From Lysobacter sp. (lineage in GTDB: Bacteria; Pseudomonadota; Gammaproteobacteria; Xanthomonadales; Xanthomonadaceae): a DNA stretch of 64,000 bases. The stretch covers positions 1 through 64,000 of the forward strand of contig DAHUXS010000003.1 in assembly GCA_027306995.1 (NCBI GenBank), read 5' to 3'. Positions within the stretch are counted from its first letter, which is position 1, and the number at the start of each line of letters is the position of its first letter. Of the stretch, positions 21,092 through 33,326 are shown in pieces. Position numbers and translations under genes: made by a program. Below the pieces are notes generated by a model, which was not told where the DNA came from, made no database searches, and saw only the letters and a program-made list of their open reading frames with translations.

Positions 21092-21919
21092 ATGGCATTG
21101 ATGACATTCAAGCCCACCTCCGCAGGCCGCCGCAGCGCGGTCCGCGTGGTGACGCCCGATCTCCACAAGGGTGCGCCGTACGCGCCGTTGCTCGAGAAGC
21201 AGGGCAAGACCGGTGGCCGCAACAACTATGGCCGCATCACCACCCGTCATATCGGTGGTGGCCACAAGCAGCACTACCGCCTGATCGATTTCAAGCGTGA
21301 CAAGGAAACGATCCCGGCCAAGGTCGAGCGTATCGAATACGACCCGAACCGCACTGCGCACATCGCACTGCTGTGCTACGCCGATGGCGAACGCCGCTAC
21401 ATCATCGCCCCCAAGGGCCTGAAGGCGGGCGACCAGGTGATGGCCGGCGTGACCGCGCCGATCCGCGCCGGCAACACCTTGCCGCTGCTCAACATCCCGG
21501 TCGGCACCACGGTGCATTGCGTCGAGATGAAGCCGGGCAAGGGCGCCCAGATGGCCCGCGCCGCTGGCGCCGGCGTCCAGCTGATCGCACGCGAGCAGGG
21601 CTATGCCACGCTGCGCCTGCGTTCGGGCGAGATGCGCAAGGTTCCGGTCGATTGCCGCGCCACCATCGGTGAAGTCGGCAACGTCGAACACAACCTGGAG
21701 AAGCTGGGCAAGGCCGGTGCGAAGCGCTGGCGCGGTGTCCGCCCGACCGTCCGCGGTGCCGCCATGAACCCGGTGGACCACCCGCACGGTGGTGGTGAGG
21801 CCAAGGCCGGCCAGGGCAACCCGCATCCGGTCACCCCGTGGGGTGTCCCGACCAAGGGTTACAAGACGCGCAAGAACAAGCGCACGCAGCAATTCATCGT
21901 GCGCGACCGCAGGAGTTAA
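21092..21919 (+). CDS. rplB: 50S ribosomal protein L2
   Basis: [14 protein letters not shown]...[41 protein letters not shown]. Confidence 0.98.
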   Translation: MALMTFKPTSAGRRSAVRVVTPDLHKGAPYAPLLEKQGKTGGRNNYGRITTRHIGGGHKQHYRLIDFKRDKETIPAKVERIEYDPNRTAHIALLCYADGERRYIIAPKGLKAGDQVMAGVTAPIRAGNTLPLLNIPVGTTVHCVEMKPGKGAQMARAAGAGVQLIAREQGYATLRLRSGEMRKVPVDCRATIGEVGNVEHNLEKLGKAGAKRWRGVRPTVRGAAMNPVDHPHGGGEAKAGQGNPHPVTPWGVPTKGYKTRKNKRTQQFIVRDRRS

Positions 21920-21925
21920 TCGGCA

Positions 21926-22198
21926 ATGGCACGTTCACTCAAGAAAGGCCCGTTCATCGACCACCACCTCGCCAAGAAGGTGGAGGCCGCGGGCACCAAT
22001 ACCAAGAAGCCGATCAAGACCTGGTCGCGTCGCTCGATGATCATGCCGGAAATGGTGGGTTTCACCATCGCCGTGCACAACGGCAAGGCCCACGTGCCGG
22101 TGCTGGTCAACGAGAACATGGTTGGCCACAAGCTCGGCGAATTCTCGTTGACGCGGACCTTCAAGGGTCATGGCGGCGACAAGAAGGCCGGGAAGTAA
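21926..22198 (+). CDS. rpsS: 30S ribosomal protein S19
   Basis: [54 protein letters not shown]. Confidence 0.98.
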   Translation: MARSLKKGPFIDHHLAKKVEAAGTNTKKPIKTWSRRSMIMPEMVGFTIAVHNGKAHVPVLVNENMVGHKLGEFSLTRTFKGHGGDKKAGK

Positions 22199-22205
22199 GG
22201 AGAGC

Positions 22206-22544
22206 ATGATGGAAGCCAAGGCAATCCTGCGCTCCGCGCGCATCTCCCCGCAGAAGGCCCGACTGGTCGCCGACCAGGTTCGCGGTCTTCCCGCGGCTCG
22301 TGCACTGGACCTGCTGAAGTTCAGTGACAAGAAGGCAGCCCACATGATCCACAAGGTCCTGTGGTCGGCCGTCTCCAACGCCGAAAACAATGTCGGCGCC
22401 GATGCCGATGCGTTGAAGGTCAAGACCATCATGGTTGATGAAGGTCCGAGCCTGAAGCGTTTCATGGCGCGTGCGAAGGGACGCGGTACCCGCATCCTCA
22501 AGCGCACCAGCCACATCACCATCGTCGTCGCCGAGGGCAAGTAA
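22206..22544 (+). CDS. rplV: 50S ribosomal protein L22
   Basis: [39 protein letters not shown]. Confidence 0.97.
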   Translation: MMEAKAILRSARISPQKARLVADQVRGLPAARALDLLKFSDKKAAHMIHKVLWSAVSNAENNVGADADALKVKTIMVDEGPSLKRFMARAKGRGTRILKRTSHITIVVAEGK

Positions 22545-22546
22545 CC

Positions 22547-23296
22547 ATGGGTCATAAAGTTCATCCCGTCGGTATCCGCCTCGGCATCGCCAAGGACTGG
22601 AACTCCAAGTGGTATGCCGGCAAGAAGGAATTCGCCGGTTTCCTCGCCGGTGACCTCAAGGTCCGCGAACTGCTTCGCAAGAAGCTGGCGCAGGCCGGCA
22701 TCTCCCGCATCCTGATCGAGCGTCCGGCCAAGTCGGCGCGCGTGACCATCTTCACCGCCCGTCCGGGCGTGGTGATCGGCAAGCGCGGCGAAGACATCGA
22801 GAAGCTCCGCAAGGAAGTGTCCGATGTCATGGGCGTCCCGGCGCACATCAACGTCAGCGAAGTCCGCAAGCCGGAGCTCGACGCGCAGCTGGTCGCCGAG
22901 TCGATCGCGCAGCAGCTCGAGCGCCGCATCATGTTCCGCCGCGCGATGAAGCGCTCGGTCGGCAACGCGATGCGCCTGGGCGCGCTGGGCATCAAGGTCA
23001 ACGTCGCTGGCCGCTTGAACGGCGCTGAAATCGCCCGTTCGGAGTGGTACCGCGAAGGCCGCGTGCCGCTGCACACCCTGCGTGCGGACATCGACTACGG
23101 TTTCGCCGAAGCGCACACCACCTATGGCGTGATCGGCATCAAGGTCTGGATCTACAAGGGCGAAGTGTTCGATTTCGCACAAGTGGGCCAGGAGAAGAAC
23201 GACGAGCCGCGCAATGAGCGCAGCGACCGTCCGGCCCGCGCTCCGCGTGCGCCGCGCGGCGATCGCGATGGCGGCAACCGTGAGGCAAGGGGCTAA
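22547..23296 (+). CDS. rpsC: 30S ribosomal protein S3
   Basis: [35 protein letters not shown] motif [15 protein letters not shown]. Confidence 0.98.
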   Translation: MGHKVHPVGIRLGIAKDWNSKWYAGKKEFAGFLAGDLKVRELLRKKLAQAGISRILIERPAKSARVTIFTARPGVVIGKRGEDIEKLRKEVSDVMGVPAHINVSEVRKPELDAQLVAESIAQQLERRIMFRRAMKRSVGNAMRLGALGIKVNVAGRLNGAEIARSEWYREGRVPLHTLRADIDYGFAEAHTTYGVIGIKVWIYKGEVFDFAQVGQEKNDEPRNERSDRPARAPRAPRGDRDGGNREARG

Positions 23297-23299
23297 GCC

Positions 23300-23713
23300 A
23301 TGCTGCAACCCAAGCGAACCAAATACCGCAAGCTCCACAAGGGCCGTAACGAAGGCCTGGCCTGGAGTTCCAATGCCGTGTCGTTCGGCGAGTACGGCCT
23401 GCGTTCCACGCAGACCGGCCGCCTGACCGCGCGCCAGATCGAGGCCGCCCGTCGTGCCATCAGCCGTTACGTGAAGCGCGGCGGCGAGATGTGGATCCGC
23501 GTGTTCCCCGACAAGCCGATCACCGAGAAGCCGATCGAAGTCCGAATGGGCTCCGGTAAGGGCAACGTCGAGTACTGGGTCGCCCAGATCCAGCCCGGCC
23601 GCATGATTTATGAAATCGAAGGCGTCGACGAAGCGACCGCACGCGAGGCGTTCCGCCTGGCCGCTGCCAAGCTCTCGGTGACTACCCAATTCGTGACCCG
23701 GACGGTGCGCTGA
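23300..23713 (+). CDS. rplP: 50S ribosomal protein L16
   Basis: [34 protein letters not shown]. Confidence 0.98.
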   Translation: MLQPKRTKYRKLHKGRNEGLAWSSNAVSFGEYGLRSTQTGRLTARQIEAARRAISRYVKRGGEMWIRVFPDKPITEKPIEVRMGSGKGNVEYWVAQIQPGRMIYEIEGVDEATAREAFRLAAAKLSVTTQFVTRTVR

Positions 23714-23904
23714 TGGACATCAAGCAACTCCGCCAGTTGTCCGAGAAGGACCTGGCCAACCACGTGACCGAACTCCAGAAGGAGCAGTTCGCCCTGCGCA
23801 TGCAGAAGGCGACCGGTCAGATGGAAAAGACCCACGAGATCCGCCGCGTCCGCCGGGAAATCGCCCGCGCCAAGATGCAGCAGTCCGTCGTGGCCAAGAA
23901 GTAA
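23713..23904 (+). CDS. rpmC: 50S ribosomal protein L29
   Basis: 63 aa [55 protein letters not shown]. Confidence 0.96.
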   Translation: MDIKQLRQLSEKDLANHVTELQKEQFALRMQKATGQMEKTHEIRRVRREIARAKMQQSVVAKK

Positions 23905-23912
23905 TCACGGAC

Positions 23913-24182
23913 ATGACCATGAACAACACTGATAAAAAGCAGCACACGGTCGAAGGCCGCGTGGTCAGCAACAAGATGGACAAGACGGTGACCGTGCTTG
24001 TCGAGCGCCAGATCAAGCACGCGCTCTACGGCAAGTACATCCGTCGCTCCACCAAGCTGCACGCCCACGACGCCGACAACGCCTGCAACGAAGGCGATCT
24101 GGTGCGCGTCGCCGAATGCGCCCCGATGTCCAAGACCAAGAACTGGCGCGTGGTCGAAATCGTCGCCCGCGCGGCCGAATAA
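23913..24182 (+). CDS. rpsQ: 30S ribosomal protein S17
   Basis: [39 protein letters not shown]. Confidence 0.97.
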   Translation: MTMNNTDKKQHTVEGRVVSNKMDKTVTVLVERQIKHALYGKYIRRSTKLHAHDADNACNEGDLVRVAECAPMSKTKNWRVVEIVARAAE

Positions 24183-24197
24183 GAGGAGGCTACAGAC

Positions 24198-24566
24198 ATG
24201 ATCCAGATGCAGAGCCACCTCGATGTCGCGGACAACTCCGGTGCCAAGGAAGTCATGTGCATCAAGGTGCTTGGAGGTTCCAAGCGCCGTTATGCCGGCA
24301 TCGGCGACATCATCAAGGTGTCGATCAAGGACGCCATCCCGCGCGGCAAGGTGAAGAAGGGCGAGGTCTACAACGCCGTGGTCGTGCGTACCCGCAAGGG
24401 CGTGCGTCGCCCGGACGGTTCGCTGATCCGCTTCGACGGCAACGCCGCCGTCTTGCTGAACAACAAGCATGAACCGATCGGCACCCGCATTTTCGGGCCG
24501 GTGACGCGCGAACTGCGCTCCGAGAAGTTCATGAAGATCGTTTCGCTCGCACCCGAAGTGCTGTGA
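24198..24566 (+). CDS. rplN: 50S ribosomal protein L14
   Basis: [48 protein letters not shown]. Confidence 0.98.
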   Translation: MIQMQSHLDVADNSGAKEVMCIKVLGGSKRRYAGIGDIIKVSIKDAIPRGKVKKGEVYNAVVVRTRKGVRRPDGSLIRFDGNAAVLLNNKHEPIGTRIFGPVTRELRSEKFMKIVSLAPEVL

Positions 24567-24579
24567 GCCGGAGGACACC

Positions 24580-24891
24580 ATGAACCGTATCAAGAAAGGC
24601 GACCAGGTGATCGTCATCACCGGCAAGGACAAGGGCAAGAAGGGCGACGTCGTGCGCGTTGCCGGCGACCGCGTGTTCGTTTCGAACATCAACGTCGTGA
24701 AGCGCCACACCAAGCCGAATCCGCAGGCCGGCCAGCCCGGCGGCGTGGTCGAGCGCGAAGCCTCGATCCATATTTCGAACGTGATGCTGTTCAACCCGGC
24801 CAGTGGCAAGGGTGAGCGCGTCGGTATCAAGGTGCTGGAGGATGGACGCAAACTGCGTGTGTTCCGCTCCGGCGATGCGATTGACGCCTGA
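24580..24891 (+). CDS. rplX: 50S ribosomal protein L24
   Basis: [61 protein letters not shown]. Confidence 0.97.
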   Translation: MNRIKKGDQVIVITGKDKGKKGDVVRVAGDRVFVSNINVVKRHTKPNPQAGQPGGVVEREASIHISNVMLFNPASGKGERVGIKVLEDGRKLRVFRSGDAIDA

Positions 24892-24902
24892 GGTCTAAAG
24901 AC

Positions 24903-25445
24903 ATGAACACTCGCTTGGAAAAAATCTACAAGGAAGAAGTGGTGCCGGTGCTGATGAAGCGCTTTGGCTACACCAATCCGATGCAGGTCCCGAAGATCCA
25001 GAAGATCACCATCAACATGGGCGTCGGCGAAGCCGCGACCAACAAGAAGGTGCTGGAAAACGCCGTGGCCGACCTGGCCAAGATCACCGGCCAGCAGCCG
25101 ATCATCACCAAGACCCGTGTCTCGGTGGCCTCGTTCAAGATCCGCGACGGCTGGCCGATCGGCTGCAAGGTGACCCTGCGTCGCAACAAGATGTACGAGT
25201 TCCTCGATCGCCTGGTCAACATCTCGCTGCCGCGCGTGCGCGACTTCCGTGGTGTCTCGGGTCGTTCGTTCGACGGTCGTGGCAACTACAACATGGGCCT
25301 GAAGGAACAGATCATCTTCCCGGAGATCGACTTCGACCAGGTTGACGCGCTGCGCGGCATGGACATCGCGATCACGACCACCGCCAAGACCAACGAAGAA
25401 GCCAAGGCATTGCTCGAAGCCTTCCGTTTCCCGTTCCGCAACTGA
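24903..25445 (+). CDS. rplE: 50S ribosomal protein L5
   Basis: [15 protein letters not shown]...[17 protein letters not shown]. Confidence 0.98.
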   Translation: MNTRLEKIYKEEVVPVLMKRFGYTNPMQVPKIQKITINMGVGEAATNKKVLENAVADLAKITGQQPIITKTRVSVASFKIRDGWPIGCKVTLRRNKMYEFLDRLVNISLPRVRDFRGVSGRSFDGRGNYNMGLKEQIIFPEIDFDQVDALRGMDIAITTTAKTNEEAKALLEAFRFPFRN

Positions 25446-25463
25446 CCGCAAGGACATATCGAC

Positions 25464-25769
25464 ATGGCCAAGACCTCAATGGTCAACCGCGAAGTCAAGC
25501 GCACCAAGCTCGCCAAGCAGTACGCGGCGAAGCGCGATGCGCTGAAGAAAATCATCTCCAGCCAGGACGCGTCCTACGAGGAGAAGATGGACGCCGCGAC
25601 CAAGCTGCAGAAGCTGCCGCGCGATTCGTCGCCTTCCCGCCAGGTCAGCCGTTGCGTGCTGACGGGCCGCCCGAAGGGCGTGTACAGCAAGTTCGGTCTC
25701 GGCCGCAACAAGCTGCGCGAAGCCACCATGCGTGGCGACGTCCCGGGCCTGCGCAAGGCATCCTGGTAA
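25464..25769 (+). CDS. rpsN: 30S ribosomal protein S14
   Basis: [52 protein letters not shown]. Confidence 0.98.
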   Translation: MAKTSMVNREVKRTKLAKQYAAKRDALKKIISSQDASYEEKMDAATKLQKLPRDSSPSRQVSRCVLTGRPKGVYSKFGLGRNKLREATMRGDVPGLRKASW

Positions 25770-25851
25770 GCAAACCGGTTACAATTGCCGGCTGCATTCA
25801 ACAAATCCAATTCGCGAAAGCGGATATCGATACTCATAAGGTAATGACTCA

Positions 25852-26250
25852 ATGAGCATGACTGATCCCATCGCCGACATGCTGGTCCGCATCAAGAATG
25901 CGGCCGCTGTGGGCAAGCCGACGGTGAAGATGCCGTCCTCCAAGATCAAGGTTGCGATCGCCAACGTGCTGAAGGCCGAAGGCTACATCAGCGACCTGCG
26001 CGTCACCGACCTCGGCGGCGGCAAGGCCGAGCTGGAAGTCCAGCTCAAGTACTTCGAAGGCAAGCCGGTGATCGAGAAGCTGCAGCGCGTTTCGCGCTCC
26101 GGCCTGCGCCAGTACCGCAGCAAGCACGCGCTGCCGAAGGTGCTGGGCGGCCTCGGTATCGCCATCGTTTCCACCTCCAAGGGCATCATGACCGACTCGC
26201 AGGCGCGCCATCAGGGCGTCGGCGGTGAAGTCCTGTGCTTCGTGGCCTGA
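25852..26250 (+). CDS. rpsH: 30S ribosomal protein S8
   Basis: [46 protein letters not shown]. Confidence 0.98.
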   Translation: MSMTDPIADMLVRIKNAAAVGKPTVKMPSSKIKVAIANVLKAEGYISDLRVTDLGGGKAELEVQLKYFEGKPVIEKLQRVSRSGLRQYRSKHALPKVLGGLGIAIVSTSKGIMTDSQARHQGVGGEVLCFVA

Positions 26251-26264
26251 TCCAGGAGCGCACC

Positions 26265-26792
26265 ATGTCCCGAGTCGCCAAATTGCCGATTACCCTGCCG
26301 AAGGGTGTTGAGGTCAAGACCCAGAACGGCCAGATCGAAGCCAAGGGCCCGAAGGGCACGCTCACCATCGCGCAGCCGGAAGGCGTTGCGCTGACGGTCG
26401 AGAACGGCGTCGCCCAGCTGGCTGCCAACGATCCGTCGAAGGTCGCCCTCACCGGTACCATCCGCGCCATCCTGGCCAACATGGTCACCGGCGTGTCCGA
26501 AGGTTTCACCCGCAAGCTCGAGCTGGTCGGCGTCGGTTACCGCGCCGCCATGCAGGGCAAGGACCTCAGCCTGTCGCTGGGCTTCTCGCATCCGGTGGTC
26601 TTCGTGGCGCCGGAAGGCATCACGATCGCTACCCCGACCCAGACCGAAATCGTGGTCACGGGCGCGGACAAGCAGCGCGTCGGTGAAGTCGCCGCCAAGA
26701 TTCGCGGTTACCGTCCGCCGGAACCCTACAAGGGCAAGGGCGTGAAGTACTCCGACGAAACCATCATCCGCAAGGAAGCCAAGAAGGCGTAA
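26265..26792 (+). CDS. rplF: 50S ribosomal protein L6
   Basis: [33 protein letters not shown]...[13 protein letters not shown]. Confidence 0.98.
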   Translation: MSRVAKLPITLPKGVEVKTQNGQIEAKGPKGTLTIAQPEGVALTVENGVAQLAANDPSKVALTGTIRAILANMVTGVSEGFTRKLELVGVGYRAAMQGKDLSLSLGFSHPVVFVAPEGITIATPTQTEIVVTGADKQRVGEVAAKIRGYRPPEPYKGKGVKYSDETIIRKEAKKA

Positions 26793-26821
26793 AGCGTCGA
26801 TCCGCTTTCGGGAGAATCATC

Positions 26822-27175
26822 ATGTTGAAGAAAATCGCTCGTCTCCGCCGCGCCAAGTCCACCCGCGCGCAGATCAAGAAGCTCGGCGTGCCGCGCCTGT
26901 CGGTGCTGCGCACCGGCCAGCACCTGTACGCGCAGCTGTTCACCGCCGACGGCTCCACGGTCCTGGCTTCGGCCTCGACCACGCAGGCCGACGTTCGTGG
27001 CGACCTGAAGTCCGCCAAGAACATCGAAGCCGCCGCCCGCGTTGGCAAGATCATCGCCGAGCGCGCCAAGGCTGCCGGTGTCGAGAAGGTCGCGTTCGAC
27101 CGTTCCGGCTACCGCTACCACGGCCGCATCAAGGCCCTGGCCGATGCAGCCCGCGAGGGCGGCCTGCAGTTCTGA
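26822..27175 (+). CDS. rplR: 50S ribosomal protein L18
   Basis: 117 aa, C-terminal [28 protein letters not shown]. Confidence 0.98.
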   Translation: MLKKIARLRRAKSTRAQIKKLGVPRLSVLRTGQHLYAQLFTADGSTVLASASTTQADVRGDLKSAKNIEAAARVGKIIAERAKAAGVEKVAFDRSGYRYHGRIKALADAAREGGLQF

Positions 27176-27309
27176 TTGTGTTCCACTCGCCGGCGCGGAG
27201 TGCGCGCCGGGCTGGGCTTCCGATTGCGGAGGCCTTGAATCGCCCGCTCCAACCCACAACTCCAAGCGGCCAGAAGGCCGTACATCCCTAATCACACAGG
27301 AACAGTTAC

Positions 27310-27873
27310 ATGGCCAACGAACAACGCGAACAGCGCGAGCCCCGTGGCCGCGATCGCAACGATCGCGCCCCGCGCGAGGACTACGATGACGGCATGATCG
27401 AAAAGCTGGTTGCGGTCAACCGCGTCAGCAAGACGGTCAAGGGCGGTCGCCAATTCACCTTCACCGCGCTCACCGTCGTCGGCGACGTCGCCGGCAAGGT
27501 CGGCTTCGGTGACGGAAAGGCGCGCGAAGTGCCGGTCGCCATCCAGAAGTCGATGGAGCAGGCCCGCAAGACCATGAAGTCGGTTGACCTCAACAACGGC
27601 ACCCTCTGGCACCAGGTCAAGTCCGGCCACGGTGCGGCTCGCGTGTTCATGCAGCCGGCGTCCGAAGGTACCGGCGTGATCGCCGGTGGCGCGATGCGCG
27701 CCGTGTTGGAAGCGGTCGGCGTGAAGAACGTGTTGGCCAAGGCCACTGGTTCGCGCAACCCGATCAACCTGGTCCGTGCCACCCTGAAGGGCCTGACCCA
27801 GATGCATTCGCCGTCCAACATTGCCGCCAAGCGTGGCAAGTCGGTCGAGGAGATCCTCCATGTCAGCAACTAA
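27310..27873 (+). CDS. rpsE: 30S ribosomal protein S5
   Basis: [57 protein letters not shown]. Confidence 0.98.
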   Translation: MANEQREQREPRGRDRNDRAPREDYDDGMIEKLVAVNRVSKTVKGGRQFTFTALTVVGDVAGKVGFGDGKAREVPVAIQKSMEQARKTMKSVDLNNGTLWHQVKSGHGAARVFMQPASEGTGVIAGGAMRAVLEAVGVKNVLAKATGSRNPINLVRATLKGLTQMHSPSNIAAKRGKSVEEILHVSN

Positions 27874-28057
27874 GTCGAACACCGGCACCGTCAAGGTGCG
27901 GCTGGTGAAGGGCCTGCGTGGTACGCAGGCGAAGCACCGCCTCTCCGTGCGTGCGCTGGGCCTCAACAAGCTCAATGACGTGCGCGAACTGAAGGACAGC
28001 CCGCAGGTCCGTGGCCTGATCAACAAGGTCTACTACCTGGTCCGGGTGGAGGAGTAA
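27860..28057 (+). CDS. rpmD: 50S ribosomal protein L30
   Basis: [55 protein letters not shown]; overlaps rpsE end. Confidence 0.96.
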   Translation: MSATKSNTGTVKVRLVKGLRGTQAKHRLSVRALGLNKLNDVRELKDSPQVRGLINKVYYLVRVEE

Positions 28058-28061
28058 TCAC

Positions 28062-28499
28062 ATGAAGCTCAACACCATCAAGCGCGCCGCTGGCGCCCGC
28101 ACCGAGCCGAAGCGCGTCGGTCGCGGCATCGGTTCCGGCCTCGGCAAGACCGCCGGCCGCGGCCACAAGGGTTCGTTCGCTCGCTCGGGCAAGGGCAAGA
28201 TCAAGGCCGGCTTCGAAGGCGGCCAGATGCCCATGATGATGCGCCTGCCGAAGATCGGCTTCCGTTCGAAGCTGTCCAAGGACACCGCCGAAGTGATGCT
28301 GTACCAGCTCGAGCTGCTCGAAGCCGGCACGGTCGACTTCGCCGCGCTGCGCGCTGCCGGCCTGGTGCCGAGCACCGCGAAGAAGGCCAAGTTGGTCAAG
28401 AAGGGCGAAGTCTCCAAGGCTTTCGTGCTGAAGGGCATCGCTGCAACCGCCGGTGCCAAGGCGGCAGTCGAAGCCGCCGGCGGCAAGTTCGAGGAGTAA
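28062..28499 (+). CDS. rplO: 50S ribosomal protein L15
   Basis: [37 protein letters not shown]. Confidence 0.98.
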   Translation: MKLNTIKRAAGARTEPKRVGRGIGSGLGKTAGRGHKGSFARSGKGKIKAGFEGGQMPMMMRLPKIGFRSKLSKDTAEVMLYQLELLEAGTVDFAALRAAGLVPSTAKKAKLVKKGEVSKAFVLKGIAATAGAKAAVEAAGGKFEE

Positions 28500-28506
28500 T
28501 CCCCGC

Positions 28507-29856
28507 ATGTCGCGACCCGGCAACGCGGTAGCAGGTCTCGGTGGCGGTCTCGGTCAGTTCACCGAGCTCCGCCAGCGCCTGCTGTTCGTCATTGGTGCGC
28601 TGATCGTCTATCGCATCGGGTGCTACATCCCGGTGCCAGGCGTGAACCCGCAGGCGATGGTCCAGTTGATGGATGCCCAGAAGGGCACCATCGTCGACAT
28701 GTTCAACATGTTCTCGGGCGGCGCGCTGCAGCGTTTCAGCGTGCTTGCACTGAACGTGATGCCCTACATCTCGGCGTCGATCATCGTGCAGCTGTGCACG
28801 CAGATCTTCCCGAGCCTGAAGGCGATCCAGAAGGAAGGCGAGTCGGGCCGTCGCAAGATCAACCAGTGGTCGCGCATCGGCGCGGTGCCGTTGGCGGTCT
28901 TCCAGGCGTTCGGCATTGCCACGGCGCTACAGGCGTCCGGTGCGCAGAACGGCATCCAGGTGGTTTACCACCCGGGTCCGGCCTTCATTCTGACCGCAGT
29001 GGTCGCGTTGACCGCCGGCACCGTCTTCCTGATGTGGCTGGGCGAACAGATGACCGAGCGCGGCGTCGGCAACGGCGTGTCGCTGATCATCTTCGCGGGT
29101 ATCGTCGCTGGCCTGCCGGGCGCGGTGATCCATACCTTCACCTCGCTGCGCAACGGCGACCTCAACCTGATCCAGTTGATTCTGATCGCCGCGCTGGTGA
29201 TCGGCTTCACCTATCTGGTGGTCTTCGTCGAAAGCGGGCAGCGCCGGATCACGGTCAATTACGCACGCCGCCAGGGTGGCCGCAACGCGTACATGAACCA
29301 GTCGTCGTTCCTGCCGCTGAAGCTCAACATGGCCGGCGTGATCCCGCCGATCTTCGCGAGCTCGATCATCATGTTCCCGGCGACCGCCGCCCAGTGGTTC
29401 GGCAGCAACGGTTCGGCCGCGACCCAGTGGCTGCAACGCGTCGGCCAGGCGCTGTCCCCGGGCCAGCCGCTGCACATGATCATCTTCACGGTGATGATCG
29501 TCGGCTTCGCGTTCTTCTACACGGCGCTGGTGTTCAACTCGCAGGAGACGGCCGACAACCTCAAGAAGTCGGGCGCCCTGATTCCGGGCATCCGTCCTGG
29601 GCGTGCCACCGCGGATTACGTGGATGGCGTGTTGACCCGCCTGACCCTGGTTGGCGCGATCTACCTGGCGGTGGTCTGCCTGCTGCCGGAAATCATGCGC
29701 ACCAAGCTGGGCACCTCGTTCTACTTCGGCGGCACCTCGCTGCTGATCGTAGTGGTGGTAGTGATGGACTTCATCGCGCAGATCCAGGCGCACCTGATGT
29801 CGCACCAGTACCAGAGCCTGCTGAAGAAGGCGAACCTCAAGGGACGCGGACGCTAA
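28507..29856 (+). CDS. secY: Preprotein translocase subunit SecY
   Basis: 449 aa polytopic; [25 protein letters not shown]-like segment. Confidence 0.98.
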   Translation: MSRPGNAVAGLGGGLGQFTELRQRLLFVIGALIVYRIGCYIPVPGVNPQAMVQLMDAQKGTIVDMFNMFSGGALQRFSVLALNVMPYISASIIVQLCTQIFPSLKAIQKEGESGRRKINQWSRIGAVPLAVFQAFGIATALQASGAQNGIQVVYHPGPAFILTAVVALTAGTVFLMWLGEQMTERGVGNGVSLIIFAGIVAGLPGAVIHTFTSLRNGDLNLIQLILIAALVIGFTYLVVFVESGQRRITVNYARRQGGRNAYMNQSSFLPLKLNMAGVIPPIFASSIIMFPATAAQWFGSNGSAATQWLQRVGQALSPGQPLHMIIFTVMIVGFAFFYTALVFNSQETADNLKKSGALIPGIRPGRATADYVDGVLTRLTLVGAIYLAVVCLLPEIMRTKLGTSFYFGGTSLLIVVVVVMDFIAQIQAHLMSHQYQSLLKKANLKGRGR

Positions 29857-30231
29857 GCGTCCCGTTCTGTGGCATAATTCCTGGCTGGGTCGAAAGACCC
29901 AAGCCTGCGACCCGACGCCCGACAAGGGCAGGGTCGCGAAGTGATACCGCCGGTCGGGACATTGCGCTCCCGTCGGCACGTTGGGCGACTCGTGAGGCCT
30001 TCCCGCACACGAGTGGATCCGCGGAATGCGCGCGCCAGAGTAGCGCGCGCCGCATCGGGGCAACCCGGTGGCTGGCCGCGGAACCGTTCGCCGGAGCATG
30101 GGCACACTCCCCATGCCGGAGTCGTCAGGACATCGACGGCTTCCATGAATAGCGGGAAGTTGCTACAATTTCACGTTTCCCTGGCCGGATTCGCTTGAAT
30201 CGGGCCCATCAACAGTCGGAGAACCGCCACT

Positions 30232-30588
30232 ATGGCGCGTATTGCGGGCGTCAACCTGCCTGCCCAGAAGCACGTCTGGGTCGGGCTGCAAAGCATCTAC
30301 GGCATCGGCCGTACCCGTTCCAAGCAGGTCTGTGACACGGCCGGCGTGGATCGTTCCACCAAGATCCGTGACCTGTCAGAGCCGGAAGTCGAGCGCCTGC
30401 GCGCCGAAATCGGCAAGTTCGTCGTGGAAGGCGACCTGCGTCGCGAAGTCGGCATGGCGATCAAGCGCCTGATGGACCTGGGCAGCTATCGCGGCCTGCG
30501 CCATCGTCGCGGCCTGCCGCTGCGTGGCCAGCGCACCCGGACCAATGCTCGTACCCGCAAGGGTCCGCGCAAGGCCATCAAGAAGTAA
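30232..30588 (+). CDS. rpsM: 30S ribosomal protein S13
   Basis: [34 protein letters not shown]...[28 protein letters not shown]. Confidence 0.98.
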   Translation: MARIAGVNLPAQKHVWVGLQSIYGIGRTRSKQVCDTAGVDRSTKIRDLSEPEVERLRAEIGKFVVEGDLRREVGMAIKRLMDLGSYRGLRHRRGLPLRGQRTRTNARTRKGPRKAIKK

Positions 30589-30600
30589 GGAATCCAGACC

Positions 30601-30996
30601 ATGGCCAAGCCGGCAGCTGCCACCAAGACCAAGAAGAAGGTCAAGCGCGTCGTCACCGACGGCATCGCGCACGTCCACGCTTCTTTCAACAACACGATCA
30701 TCACCATCACCGACCGCCAGGGCAACGCACTGAGCTGGGCGACTTCGGGTGGCGCGGGTTTCCGCGGCTCTCGCAAGTCCACCCCGTTCGCTGCGCAGGT
30801 CGCCGACGAAAAGGCCGGCAAGGCCGCGCTCGACTACGGCGTGAAGGCGTTGGAAGTCCGCATCAAGGGCCCGGGTCCGGGCCGTGAGTCCGCCGTCCGT
30901 TCTCTGAACAACGTCGGTTACAAGATCCTGAACATCACCGACGTGACGCCAATCCCGCACAACGGGTGCCGTCCGCCCAAAAAGCGCCGCGTCTGA
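30601..30996 (+). CDS. rpsK: 30S ribosomal protein S11
   Basis: [48 protein letters not shown]. Confidence 0.98.
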   Translation: MAKPAAATKTKKKVKRVVTDGIAHVHASFNNTIITITDRQGNALSWATSGGAGFRGSRKSTPFAAQVADEKAGKAALDYGVKALEVRIKGPGPGRESAVRSLNNVGYKILNITDVTPIPHNGCRPPKKRRV

Positions 30997-31010
30997 GGAG
31001 CTAAGAGAAC

Positions 31011-31640
31011 ATGGCTCGTTATATTGGTCCCACCTGTAAGCTCGCGCGCCGCGAAGGCGCCGACCTGTCCCTCAAGAGCCCGGCGCGTGCGCTGGATTCC
31101 AAGTGCAAGCTGGAGCAGAAGCCCGGCCAGCACGGCGCCACCGCGCGCAAGGGCAAGCTCTCCGACTACGCCACCCAGCTGCGTGAAAAGCAGAAGGTCA
31201 AGCGTATCTACGGTCTGCTGGAACGTCAGTTCCGCAACTACTACAAGAAGGCTTCGAACAAGAAGGGCAACACGGGTGAAAACCTGCTGCAGCTCCTCGA
31301 AACCCGCCTCGACAACGTGGTGTTCCGCATGGGCTTCGCAGTGACGCGTGCTTCGGCCCGCCAGCTGGTGTCCCACCGCGGCATCTTGGTGAACGGCAAG
31401 TACGTGAACCTGCCGTCGTACCAGGTCAAGGCCGGCGACGCCATCGCGCTGTCCGAGCGTGCGCAGAAGCAGCTCCGCGTCCAGGAAGCCCTGACGCTGT
31501 CGCAGCAGATGGATCTGAAGCCGTCGTGGGTCGACGTCGACGCCGGCAAGTTCTCGGGCGTGTTCAAGGCGGTGCCGGATCGCGGCGACCTGCCGGCCGA
31601 CATCAACGAGGCGCTGATCGTCGAGTTGTACTCGAAGTAA
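31011..31640 (+). CDS. rpsD: 30S ribosomal protein S4
   Basis: [23 protein letters not shown]...[37 protein letters not shown]. Confidence 0.98.
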   Translation: MARYIGPTCKLARREGADLSLKSPARALDSKCKLEQKPGQHGATARKGKLSDYATQLREKQKVKRIYGLLERQFRNYYKKASNKKGNTGENLLQLLETRLDNVVFRMGFAVTRASARQLVSHRGILVNGKYVNLPSYQVKAGDAIALSERAQKQLRVQEALTLSQQMDLKPSWVDVDAGKFSGVFKAVPDRGDLPADINEALIVELYSK

Positions 31641-31697
31641 TTCCCTTTGCAACACGCATCCGGCGTCATGAACCGGATGCACCAGGAGACGCCATAC

Positions 31698-32696
31698 ATG
31701 ACGGTTACCGCCAATCAAGTGCTGCGTCCGCGCGCTCCGCAAATCGAGCGCATCACCGACCTTCGCGCGAAGGTCGTGATCGAGCCGCTGGAGCGCGGCT
31801 ACGGACATACCCTCGGCAATGCCCTGCGTCGCGTGCTGTTGTCTTCGATCCCCGGCTTTGCCGTGACCGAAGTGAGCATCGACGGGGTGGTGCACGAGTA
31901 CAGCACGATCGAAGGCCTGCAGGAAGACGTGCTCGAGGTGCTGTTGAACCTCAAGGACGTGGCCCTGCGGATGCACAGCGGCGACAGCGCCATGCTGGTC
32001 CTGCAGAAGCAGGGTCCGGCCGTGGTCACCGCTGCCGACATCAAGGTCGACCACAACGTCGAGGTGCTGAACCCCGACCACGTGATCTGCACCCTGACCA
32101 AGGACGCCGCGATCAACATGCAGCTCAAGGTCGAGCGCGGTTTCGGCTACCAGCCGGCTGCCGCCCGTCGCCGTCCGGACGAGGAAACCTCGACCATCGG
32201 CCGCCTGATGCTGGATGCTTCGTTCTCGCCGGTGCGCAAGGTCGCCTACGCGGTGGAAGCCGCGCGCGTCGAACAGCGCACCAACCTCGACAAGCTGGTG
32301 TTGGACATCGAAACCAACGGCACCATCGATGCCGAGGAAGCGGTCCGCACCGCGGCCAACATCCTGACCGACCAGCTGTCGGTGTTCGGCGATTTCACGC
32401 CGAAGCACGCCAGCGCCGCGCAGAAGAGCCCGAACGGCGTCGATCCGCTGCTGATGCGTCCGATCGACGACCTCGAGCTGACCGTGCGTTCGGCCAACTG
32501 CCTGAAGGCCGAGAGCATCTACTACATCGGTGATCTGATCCAGAAGACCGAAGTCGAGCTGCTCAAGACCCCGAACCTCGGCAAGAAGTCGCTCACCGAA
32601 ATCAAGGACGTGCTGGCTCAGCGCGGCCTCGCCCTCGGCATGAAGGTCGACCACTGGCCGCCGGCCGGTGTCGCCGCCCACGGGATGCTGGGCTAA
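31698..32696 (+). CDS. rpoA: DNA-directed RNA polymerase subunit alpha
   Basis: [53 protein letters not shown]. Confidence 0.98.
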   Translation: MTVTANQVLRPRAPQIERITDLRAKVVIEPLERGYGHTLGNALRRVLLSSIPGFAVTEVSIDGVVHEYSTIEGLQEDVLEVLLNLKDVALRMHSGDSAMLVLQKQGPAVVTAADIKVDHNVEVLNPDHVICTLTKDAAINMQLKVERGFGYQPAAARRRPDEETSTIGRLMLDASFSPVRKVAYAVEAARVEQRTNLDKLVLDIETNGTIDAEEAVRTAANILTDQLSVFGDFTPKHASAAQKSPNGVDPLLMRPIDDLELTVRSANCLKAESIYYIGDLIQKTEVELLKTPNLGKKSLTEIKDVLAQRGLALGMKVDHWPPAGVAAHGMLG

Positions 32697-32881
32697 GCAA
32701 GACGAAGCGATCCGGCTCCAGGGCCGGATCGCTGGTGTGTTATGCAACACCCCGCCGACGGGTCCAACCCGCGGCATGACCGGCAAGGGACGCCGGCACC
32801 GGACCAACCGCAGTCCATGCAACAACGCCAGGAAGGCGACAGCGATCCACAACGACTCAACATTCATCAGGAATCAAGACC

Positions 32882-33253
32882 ATGCGTCACCAGAAATCCG
32901 GCCGCAAGTTCAGCCGTACCAGTGCCCACCGCGAAGCGATGTTCAAGAACATGGCTGCCTCGCTGATCAAGCACGAACTCATCAAGACCACCCTGCCGAA
33001 GGCCAAGGAACTGCGCCGCGTCGCCGAGCCGCTGATCACGCTGGCCAAGACCGATGGCGTTGCCAACCGTCGCCTCGCCTTCGCGCGCCTGCGCGACAAG
33101 GAAGCGGTCGGTACGCTGTTCACCGTCCTCGGCCCGCGCTATGCGACGCGTCCGGGCGGTTACATCCGCATCCTCAAGGCAGGTTTCCGCGCCGGCGACA
33201 ACGCGCCGATGGCGTACGTGGAGCTGGTGGATCGCCCGGTCGACCTCGGCTGA
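32882..33253 (+). CDS. rplQ: 50S ribosomal protein L17
   Basis: [56 protein letters not shown]. Confidence 0.98.
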   Translation: MRHQKSGRKFSRTSAHREAMFKNMAASLIKHELIKTTLPKAKELRRVAEPLITLAKTDGVANRRLAFARLRDKEAVGTLFTVLGPRYATRPGGYIRILKAGFRAGDNAPMAYVELVDRPVDLG

Positions 33254-33282
33254 GCGTTACAGCTGCAACCAAAATGAATACG

Positions 33283-33312
33283 AAAAACCCCGGCGATTCG
33301 TCGGGGTTTTTT
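33283..33312 (+). terminator. Rho-independent terminator after rplQ
   Basis: AAAAACCCCGGCGATTCGTCGGGGTTTTTT. Confidence 0.88.
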
Positions 33313-33326
33313 GTTATGGTGAAGGA

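Noticed and set aside
28620-30152. 510-aa plus-strand ORF in an alternate frame of secY
   Set aside because: Out-of-frame shadow ORF within secY and its downstream gap; Arg/Pro/Gly-rich
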